A stretch of DNA of 19,526 nucleotides. Origin: Actinomycetota bacterium (GTDB taxonomy: Bacteria > Actinomycetota > Actinomycetes > S36-B12). Position 1 is the stretch's first letter. The number at the start of each line of letters is the position of its first letter. Made by a program: the position numbers and the translations under genes. The notes beneath the pieces are model-generated. The model was not told where the DNA came from. It saw only the letters and a program-made list of their open reading frames with translations, and did not search any database. The stretch covers positions 1 to 19,526 of the forward strand of contig RGQW01000012.1 of assembly GCA_010029945.1 (NCBI GenBank). The letters are read 5' to 3'. This document shows, in pieces, positions 13,908 to 19,526 of the stretch.

Positions 13908-16418
13908 ATGTTCGAGAGGTTTACCGACCGAGCCCGCCGAGTAGTCGTTCTCGCCCAAGAAGAGGCGCGGATGCTCAACCACAACTACATCGGGACCGAG
14001 CACATCCTGCTCGGCCTGATTCACGAGGGCGAAGGCGTCGCGGCCAAAGCGTTGGAGTCACTCGGCATCTCGTTGGAAGCCGTCCGCGAGCAGGTCGAAG
14101 AGATCATCGGTCAGGGCCAGCAAGCTCCGAGTGGACATATTCCCTTTACTCCACGGGCGAAGAAGGTTCTCGAGCTGTCGCTTCGTGAGGCATTGCAGCT
14201 CGGGCACAACTACATCGGCACTGAGCACATCCTCTTGGGCTTGATCCGCGAGGGCGAAGGCGTCGCAGCGCAGGTGCTCGTCAAGCTTGGCGCCGATCTC
14301 AACCGGGTGCGCCAGCAGGTCATTCAACTGCTGTCCGGCTACCAGGGCAAAGAGCCGGCCACCTCCGGCGCTGGTCCGCAGGAGGGAACTCCGTCATCGT
14401 CGCTCGTGCTTGATCAATTCGGTCGGAACCTGACTGCGGCGGCACGCGAGGGGCAACTCGATCCGGTGATCGGGCGAGCGAAAGAGATCGAGCGCGTGAT
14501 GCAGGTGCTCTCGCGGCGCACGAAGAACAACCCCGTGCTGATCGGCGAGCCCGGCGTAGGCAAGACCGCGATCGTCGAGGGGCTCGCTCAAGACATCGTC
14601 CGTGGGGAAGTGCCTGAGACTCTCAAGGACAAGCAGCTGTACACGCTCGACCTTGGTGCCCTGGTCGCCGGTAGCCGATACCGAGGTGATTTCGAAGAGC
14701 GCTTGAAGAAGGTGCTGAAAGAAATCAAGACCCGTGGCGACATCGTTTTGTTTATCGACGAAATGCACACGCTCGTCGGCGCTGGTGCGGCGGAAGGTGC
14801 GATCGACGCTGCCAGCATCCTCAAGCCAATGCTGGCGCGAGGCGAGCTCCAGACGATTGGTGCGACCACTCTCGATGAGTACCGCAAGCACATCGAGAAG
14901 GACGCGGCCCTCGAGCGCCGATTCGCGCCTGTGTTGGTGGATGCGCCCGATGTTGAGCACACCGTCGAGATCTTGAAGGGTCTCCGAGATCGGTACGAGT
15001 CTCATCACCGCGTGTCCATCACCGATGGCGCTCTGGAATCGGCGGCTCGCTTGTCTGATCGCTACATCTCCGATCGGCAACTTCCGGACAAGGCCATCGA
15101 TCTGATTGACGAAGCCGGCTCTCGCTTGCGCATTCGACGAATGACAGCACCTCCGGACCTGCGTGAATTCGATGACCGTATTGCTGACGCTCGCAAAGAG
15201 AAGGAATCGGCGATCGATGCGCAGGATTTCGAGAAGGCTGCGTCTTTGCGGGATGTGGAGAAGAACCTGCTCGCCGAGAAGGCAGAGCGCGAGCGTGAAT
15301 GGAAGGCGGGCGACCTGGACGTCGTCGCCGAGGTCGACGAGAAGCTCATCGGTGAAGTGCTCGCGTTGATGACGGGCATTCCGGTGTCGGATCTGACCGA
15401 GGACGACATTGAGAAATTGCGTCGGATGGAGGACGAACTCCACCGCCGCGTCATCGGACAGGAAGACGCCATTAAGGCACTGTCGCAATCGATTCGCCGG
15501 ACTCGGGCCGGTCTGAAAGACCCACGTCGGCCTGCAGGCTCCTTTATCTTCGCTGGGCCTTCGGGAGTCGGTAAGACGGAGTTGAGCAAGACGCTCGCGG
15601 AGTTCTTGTTCGGCGATGACGACGCGCTTATCTCCTTGGACATGAGTGAGTTCTCCGAGCGCCACACGGCCTCACGACTGTTCGGCTCACCCCCCGGATA
15701 CGTCGGCTACGAAGAGGGAGGCCAGCTAACGGAGAAGGTGCGCCGTAAGCCCTTCAGTGTCGTTCTCTTTGATGAGGTGGAGAAAGCACACCCGGACATC
15801 TTCAACTCGTTGTTGCAGGTGCTCGAAGAGGGTCGATTGACGGACTCCCAAGGACGAGTCGTTGACTTCAAGAACACGGTCATCATCATGACTACCAACC
15901 TGGGTAGCCGTGACGTGTCCAAGGGACTCATGCTCGGCTTCGCGCCGGACGACAACGAAGGCAATGCGTACGAGCAGATGAAGTCCAAGGTGCAGCAGGA
16001 GTTGAAGCAGCACTTCCGACCCGAATTCTTAAATCGGATCGACGACACCATCGTCTTCCACCAACTCACGGAGTCCGAAATCATCGAGATCGTCGATTTG
16101 ATGATCGCCAGTCTCGAAAAGCGCCTGCAAGACAAAGACATGGCTATCGAACTCACGCCACCCGCGAAGGCGCTACTCGCAGAGCGCGGATATGACCCCA
16201 CGTTGGGTGCGCGACCGCTCCGTCGCACAATCCAGCGGGAAATCGAAGATCCGCTAAGCGAGAAGATGCTCTTTGGGGACTTGAACCCGGGGTCGATTGT
16301 TGTCGTCGATGTGGAGGGGGAGGGTGATGAGCGGACCTTTTCGTTCACGCCCACGCCCAAGGCGGAACTCCCCGATGCGCCACCAATCGAGACGGCCGAA
16401 GCCACCGAGCAGGAGTGA
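13908..16418 (+). CDS. clpC: ATP-dependent Clp protease ATPase subunit ClpC
   Basis: ClpC is the class I Hsp100 unfoldase that feeds substrates to ClpP. From ATG 13908 it has 836 residues and starts with the invariant [11 protein letters not shown]. Two Clp_N repeats follow (each with [14 protein letters not shown]). The first AAA module has Walker [15 protein letters not shown] (about 213-226) and Walker [19 protein letters not shown]-like coiled-coil middle domain ([20 protein letters not shown], about 420-440) comes next. The second AAA module has [17 protein letters not shown] (about 550), [14 protein letters not shown] and [20 protein letters not shown]. The LMLGFAP stretch near 675 contains the LGF ClpP-docking tripeptide. 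The frame extends upstream to 13794 but the family start fixes 13908, with GGGGTG seven bases before as a weak ribosome site. The tail is acidic. Confidence 0.97.
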   Translation: MFERFTDRARRVVVLAQEEARMLNHNYIGTEHILLGLIHEGEGVAAKALESLGISLEAVREQVEEIIGQGQQAPSGHIPFTPRAKKVLELSLREALQLGHNYIGTEHILLGLIREGEGVAAQVLVKLGADLNRVRQQVIQLLSGYQGKEPATSGAGPQEGTPSSSLVLDQFGRNLTAAAREGQLDPVIGRAKEIERVMQVLSRRTKNNPVLIGEPGVGKTAIVEGLAQDIVRGEVPETLKDKQLYTLDLGALVAGSRYRGDFEERLKKVLKEIKTRGDIVLFIDEMHTLVGAGAAEGAIDAASILKPMLARGELQTIGATTLDEYRKHIEKDAALERRFAPVLVDAPDVEHTVEILKGLRDRYESHHRVSITDGALESAARLSDRYISDRQLPDKAIDLIDEAGSRLRIRRMTAPPDLREFDDRIADARKEKESAIDAQDFEKAASLRDVEKNLLAEKAEREREWKAGDLDVVAEVDEKLIGEVLALMTGIPVSDLTEDDIEKLRRMEDELHRRVIGQEDAIKALSQSIRRTRAGLKDPRRPAGSFIFAGPSGVGKTELSKTLAEFLFGDDDALISLDMSEFSERHTASRLFGSPPGYVGYEEGGQLTEKVRRKPFSVVLFDEVEKAHPDIFNSLLQVLEEGRLTDSQGRVVDFKNTVIIMTTNLGSRDVSKGLMLGFAPDDNEGNAYEQMKSKVQQELKQHFRPEFLNRIDDTIVFHQLTESEIIEIVDLMIASLEKRLQDKDMAIELTPPAKALLAERGYDPTLGARPLRRTIQREIEDPLSEKMLFGDLNPGSIVVVDVEGEGDERTFSFTPTPKAELPDAPPIETAEATEQE

Positions 16419-16436
16419 CCGGGAGGGGATGGAGTC

Positions 16437-16904
16437 GTGACATCAGGTCCGCTCATCCCCGGAATGAACGAGTTCGACGGACCCCGTCGACGCGTACCGC
16501 GGATTGTCTGGTGGATAGCAGTTGGCTGCGGTGTTGTCCTGCTACTCATCGGTGTCGCAGGCCTCGTAGGAGGTGTGGGCCCCCTGCGGTCGCTGGGGTT
16601 GGTGACCAGTGATCTTCAGCCTGTTGCGTATCGAACGACTCTCGATGAGAGTCAGATTGAGGTAGCCGTCGCGCTGCCGCCGGGAGGCTTGTGTCCGGAT
16701 GCGGATATTCAGGTGACGGCCTTCGAGCGGGGTGCGCGCGTCGAGCTTGAGGCCCAGGTGCAGAGTTCCCGAACCTCGGATTGCCCGGTCACGGGCATCG
16801 TCGGCGACCGGGTGTGGGCAAGTGTGGCCCTTGAGGCTCCGCTGGGTGAGCGCCAGGTGATTCGCGCGATGGATCGAGAGCCACTGCCAAGAGAAGACGC
16901 CTAA
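16437..16904 (+). CDS. Small membrane-anchored protein, function unknown
   Basis: The 155-residue protein starts with a positively charged PRRRVPR stretch and a single hydrophobic segment (about 23-46, VWWIAVGCGVVLLLIGVAGL). A probably extracytoplasmic domain of about 100 residues follows. It contains two cysteines, Cys86 (GGLCPDAD) and Cys116 (TSDCPVTG), which could form one disulfide, and a pattern suggestive of a beta-sandwich. I do not recognise the family. The GTG start lies 18 bases after the clpC stop with GGGAGGGGA in the gap as ribosome site, so it is probably cotranscribed with clpC. Its TAA interlocks with the mutY stop on the other strand (CTAA). The anchor orientation is inferred from the positive-inside rule. 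Confidence 0.75.
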   Translation: MTSGPLIPGMNEFDGPRRRVPRIVWWIAVGCGVVLLLIGVAGLVGGVGPLRSLGLVTSDLQPVAYRTTLDESQIEVAVALPPGGLCPDADIQVTAFERGARVELEAQVQSSRTSDCPVTGIVGDRVWASVALEAPLGERQVIRAMDREPLPREDA

Positions 16905-17767
16905 AGGGGCAAGGCGAAGGCACGTCCCACTCGTTGGATCAACCCTTCCGATTCCAGTGACTCCAAAGCTCGAAGCATCTGATCACGATCGGCGGACATG
17001 TCCATCAAGACATTGCCGTCCACTGCAGTCTCGGACTCACGCAGAGCGCTGAGAATCCGACCGCGTGCTTGTCGATCACTGCCTTCGTAGCGCGGCTGTC
17101 GTCTACGTGCAGCCTCTGATGGCGGGAAGCCTGCAGATCGCCAGGCGCAAGAGCGCTTCAGTGGGCATACCGAGCACTGCGGCGTCGTCTTCGTGCACAC
17201 GATGGCCCCGAGTTCCATGCTGGCGGCCGCCCATGCAGAAGGATCATCGGCCGCGGTGGCCAGTGAGTTCGCCAACGTTCGCTCGACGGCACTCAGGTGG
17301 GATGGTGGCTCGTCGATTCCACTCCAGGCTCGAGAGATGACTCGACGCACGTTGACGTCCAGCACGGTGGATTCGAGCCCGAATGCGAAGGCACGAATGG
17401 CAGCAGCTGTGTATTCCCCGACACCCGGGAGCGCACGAAGTGCTTCATCGCTGGAAGGAACGCGACCGCCGTGCTGATCGGTGATCTGCTGGGCGGTCGC
17501 GTGCAGTCGAAGTGCCCGCCGCGGGTAGCCCAACCGTCCCCACGCCCGGACCGCCTCACCCGAAGGCTCCGAGGCCAGAGCCTGCGGCGTGGGCCAGCGC
17601 GCCATCCAGTCCTGCCAGACGGACTCAACGCGATGCACCGGTGTCTGCTGGAGCATGAACTCGGACACGACAACCCCCCAGGGGGCGGAGTTCCGCCAGG
17701 GGAGGGGGCGGGCGTTGTCATCAAACCAGGAGCACACGCTGGCGACCCGACGTGTGTTGTGCGCCAC
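16901..17767 (-). CDS. mutY: A/G-specific adenine DNA glycosylase (MutY)
   Basis: MutY removes adenine mispaired with 8-oxoguanine. From GTG 17767 it has 288 residues. The catalytic features are SEFMLQQTPV with Glu36, the helix-hairpin-helix LPGVGEYTAAAIRAFAFG (113-130), VLDVNVRRVISR with Asp137, and the [4Fe-4S] loop Cys191-x6-Cys198-x2-Cys201-x5-Cys207. Like actinobacterial relatives it lacks a full NUDIX-like C-terminal domain; the tail (RQARGRILSALRESE to RVGRAFALPL) looks like a small winged-helix segment. The start is uncertain. ATG 17818 is in frame and adds 17 residues, but its start codon would overlap the ATG of the divergent gene. The frame extends to 18211, which would run antisense through that gene. 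It overlaps the upstream small gene by three bases at the stops. Confidence 0.93.
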   Translation of the reverse strand: MAHNTRRVASVCSWFDDNARPLPWRNSAPWGVVVSEFMLQQTPVHRVESVWQDWMARWPTPQALASEPSGEAVRAWGRLGYPRRALRLHATAQQITDQHGGRVPSSDEALRALPGVGEYTAAAIRAFAFGLESTVLDVNVRRVISRAWSGIDEPPSHLSAVERTLANSLATAADDPSAWAAASMELGAIVCTKTTPQCSVCPLKRSCAWRSAGFPPSEAARRRQPRYEGSDRQARGRILSALRESETAVDGNVLMDMSADRDQMLRALESLESEGLIQRVGRAFALPL

Positions 17768-17803
17768 GGTACGGATCGTTCCATGGGAGAGCGAACGTCG
17801 CAG

Positions 17804-17809
17804 TAACGT
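17804..17809 (+). promoter_or_regulatory. Candidate -10 box of a leaderless promoter
   Basis: TAACGT (TANNNT) ends seven bases before ATG 17817 and no Shine-Dalgarno is present. The spacing matches the other candidate leaderless starts in this window. The evidence is pattern only. Confidence 0.38.
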
Positions 17810-17816
17810 GGACAAC

Positions 17817-18458
17817 ATGGCCGGCCTGATGCAACCCGTGGGACCCGAGCCACCCGTCGTGTATTGGGTCCGCAGGGGGGCCCTGCTTCTCGTCGTCGTC
17901 ACCCTGGTGCTGGGTGGCTGGTGGTTCCTCGGATCTCGAAGCGCAGCCACGCCGGACACGTCAACCGAAGTCGTCGCCGAGGACACCGAGGTGCTCGAAG
18001 ACGATGGGTCCGCACCAACCGAAGAAGCACTGGCTACACCCGCGGAGCCAACCGAATGCCTCGATTCAGCTATCGAAGTCACGGCAACAACGGACTCGTC
18101 GACGTATCGCGTCGGGCAGCAAGATCCGATTCTCACGCTCACGATCACCAATGTCGGGGACGTTCCCTGCTTCCGGGATATCGGGCCGAAGGCGAACGAG
18201 TTGGAGATCACCTCCGGCGGCTATCACGTGTGGTCGAGTGACGACTGTTCCACCAGCGATGAGTCGAACAGAACGTTGATGGCCCCCGGAAAGCAAGCGG
18301 TGTCGACACTGACCTGGAACAGCCGACTCAGTCAGAAGGGTTGCCCGGACGAAGGCAAGGGCAGGAAGGCCAAGGCTGGTCGCTATGAGGTGGTCGGTAG
18401 GAACCTCAAAGTCACGAGCGATGGCACGCCGTTTGCCTTGAGTAACAAGAAGAACTAG
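17817..18458 (+). CDS. Membrane-anchored exported protein, function unknown
   Basis: This 213-residue protein has a short cytoplasmic N-terminus with RR at 19-20 and one hydrophobic segment (about 21-39, ALLLVVVTLVLGGWWFLG). An acidic Thr/Glu/Ala-rich linker (about 44-80) leads to an external domain starting at Cys81 (CLDSAIEV). The domain has Cys118 (VGDVPCFRD), Cys144 and Cys176, enough for two disulfides, and a beta-sandwich-like pattern (YRVGQQDPILTLTITNVGDV; LMAPGKQAVSTLTWNS; GRYEVVGR). Similar exported proteins of unknown role occur in other actinobacteria, but I cannot name a family with certainty. ATG 17817 is chosen because the anchor starts just after it; ATG 17829 is an alternative. 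Its TAG shares the CTAG tetranucleotide with the radA stop. Confidence 0.75.
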   Translation: MAGLMQPVGPEPPVVYWVRRGALLLVVVTLVLGGWWFLGSRSAATPDTSTEVVAEDTEVLEDDGSAPTEEALATPAEPTECLDSAIEVTATTDSSTYRVGQQDPILTLTITNVGDVPCFRDIGPKANELEITSGGYHVWSSDDCSTSDESNRTLMAPGKQAVSTLTWNSRLSQKGCPDEGKGRKAKAGRYEVVGRNLKVTSDGTPFALSNKKN

Positions 18459-19526
18459 AAGGTGGGGTCAGGCTCGCGCATTCCCGACAGAAGGCCGAAT
18501 GCCTGGGCTAGGTCGCGAACCTCAATGATTTCCACGTCCGATGTGCGCGACTCGAGTGCGGCGGTCGCGCCGATGGGTGCGAGAACGCGGGCGTAGCCCA
18601 GCCGAACGGCCTCTGTTATGCGCTGACCAACCATCGGCACCCGGCGGACATCTCCGGACAATGTGACCTCCCCGATGGCGGCAATATCGAGCGGCAGAGG
18701 GGCATCGTTGGCGGCGGATCCGATTGCCAAGCACGTCGCCAGGTCAGTACTCGGATCGACAAGCCGGATTCCTCCGACGGTTGCCACGAACACGTCTTTG
18801 TCGGCGAGCTTCAAGCCGGCTACCCGCTCGGTGATGGCGACGAGCATGGCAACTCGCGACGAGTCCAAACCGGACACTCCGCGGCGTGGGTTCGGATTGG
18901 TGGTGGGGGCGACGAGGGATTGCACCTCCGCCAGCATGGCCCGGCGGCCTTCGATGGTGACGGTGATGCAGGTGCCGGGGACGGGAGATCGACGATCTTC
19001 TCGAAAGAGCATGCTGGGGTCGACGACTTCGCGCATGCCACCGTCGGTTTGCTCGAAGCACGCGACCTCGTCGGCGGGGCCGTAACGATTCTTCACAGCC
19101 CGCAGCAGTCGCAAAGATGTGTGCCGATCACCCTCAAGGGAGAGCGTCGCGTCACAGATGTGCTCGAGAGCCCGCGGCCCAGCCACGGTGGATTCTTTCG
19201 TCACTTGACCGACGAGGCAGACCGGGATTCCGCGCGCCTTGGCTACTCGCGTCAGCGCGTGTGCCACCTCCATGACCTGCGCAACGCCTCCAGCCCGTCC
19301 ATCCACGTCTGCCGAGGCGATGGTTTGAACGGAGTCGACGATGACGAGAGACAGATCCGAGCCGAGCGCGTCGATGTGTCCGATGACATTCGCTAGATCT
19401 GTTTCGTCTGCGAGATACAGGTGCTCATCGTCAACACCTATTCGTGATGCCCGCACGGCGATCTGGTCGACGCTCTCCTCACCGGATACATACAGTGCGG
19501 CGCGACCGGTACGTGCGGCGATGGCG
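18455..19526 (-). CDS. radA: DNA repair protein RadA/Sms, 3' part (start beyond right edge)
   Basis: RadA is a RecA-like, DnaB-like branch-migration helicase that processes recombination intermediates. The visible 356 residues run from AALYVSGEESVDQIAVRASR (read through the right edge; the zinc finger and Walker A are outside) through SLVIVDSVQTIAS (Walker B), VGQVTKESTVAGPRALEHI (the L1-like region), the RadA-specific AVKNRYGPADEVACFE motif, and the Lon-protease-like C-terminal domain (VFVATVGGIRLVDPS, DIAAIGEVTLSGDVRRV) to the stop. An internal GTG at 19456 is not the start, because the conserved sequence continues in frame to the edge. The gene converges on the exported-protein gene with overlapping stops. 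Confidence 0.96.
   Translation of the reverse strand, partial: AIAARTGRAALYVSGEESVDQIAVRASRIGVDDEHLYLADETDLANVIGHIDALGSDLSLVIVDSVQTIASADVDGRAGGVAQVMEVAHALTRVAKARGIPVCLVGQVTKESTVAGPRALEHICDATLSLEGDRHTSLRLLRAVKNRYGPADEVACFEQTDGGMREVVDPSMLFREDRRSPVPGTCITVTIEGRRAMLAEVQSLVAPTTNPNPRRGVSGLDSSRVAMLVAITERVAGLKLADKDVFVATVGGIRLVDPSTDLATCLAIGSAANDAPLPLDIAAIGEVTLSGDVRRVPMVGQRITEAVRLGYARVLAPIGATAALESRTSDVEIIEVRDLAQAFGLLSGMREPDPTF

Noticed and set aside
14394..15665. A 423-codon open frame on the minus strand inside clpC
   Set aside because: It lies wholly antisense to the conserved ClpC core and its translation (histidine-, arginine- and leucine-rich) looks like the usual mirror of a high-GC coding region. 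No family resemblance or ribosome site was seen.
17768..18211. Upstream extension of the mutY frame to 18211
   Set aside because: The added stretch is a Ser/Thr/Val-rich mirror of the exported-protein gene on the plus strand. MutY proteins begin shortly before the WFDDNARPLPWR segment.

Overview
The window reads as a compact chromosomal segment from a high-GC actinobacterium. The gene sets folP-folB-folK-DUF3180, (DUF2520)-panC-nadB-nadC-coaX-lysS, clpC and mutY-radA, the Rv2747-like ArgA, and the frequent GTG/TTG starts all fit that phylum. GC is high but looks lower than in Streptomyces. Gaps are tiny and many starts and stops overlap, which suggests a streamlined genome. The genus cannot be named from the sequence alone. 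No tRNA, rRNA, insertion sequence, prophage, CRISPR array or other mobile element is visible. No stretch over 300 bases lacks a gene; the longest gap is about 158 bases, between ppc and clpC.

Layout. 1-1568 (+): 3' end of folP, then folB and folK (folate pathway), then a frame-disrupted DUF3180 membrane protein gene. 1584-1883 (+): small conserved-type hypothetical protein. 4039-1887 (-): a two-gene unit of a MidA/NDUFAF7-type SAM methyltransferase and an orphan NuoD-like protein, overlapping by GTGA. 4075-11026 (+): a tightly packed cofactor cluster of Rossmann/DUF2520 protein, panC, nadB, nadC, a coaX with an apparent internal deletion, lysS and argA. 13749-11053 (-): ppc. 13908-16904 (+): clpC and a small membrane-anchored protein. 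17767-16901 (-): mutY. 17817-18458 (+): a membrane-anchored exported protein. 19526-18455 (-): radA, cut by the right edge.

How the genes work together. The left half makes cofactors: tetrahydrofolate (FolP/B/K), pantothenate and CoA (PanC, damaged CoaX) and NAD (NadB, NadC). LysS serves translation and ArgA starts arginine synthesis. PEP carboxylase refills oxaloacetate, the source of the aspartate used by NadB. ClpC, MutY and RadA are protein- and DNA-quality-control genes.

The most interesting features are: (1) the methyltransferase/NuoD-like pair, because mitochondrial NDUFAF7 methylates an arginine of the NuoD homologue NDUFS2 and that arginine is conserved here; (2) three frame anomalies, in DUF3180, in coaX and at the lysS 5' end; (3) TANNNT -10-like hexamers 6-8 bases before the start codons of four genes that appear to lead transcription units and lack a Shine-Dalgarno, suggesting leaderless mRNAs; (4) a three-copy repeat before clpC that could form mutually exclusive hairpins; (5) convergent gene pairs whose stop codons interlock.
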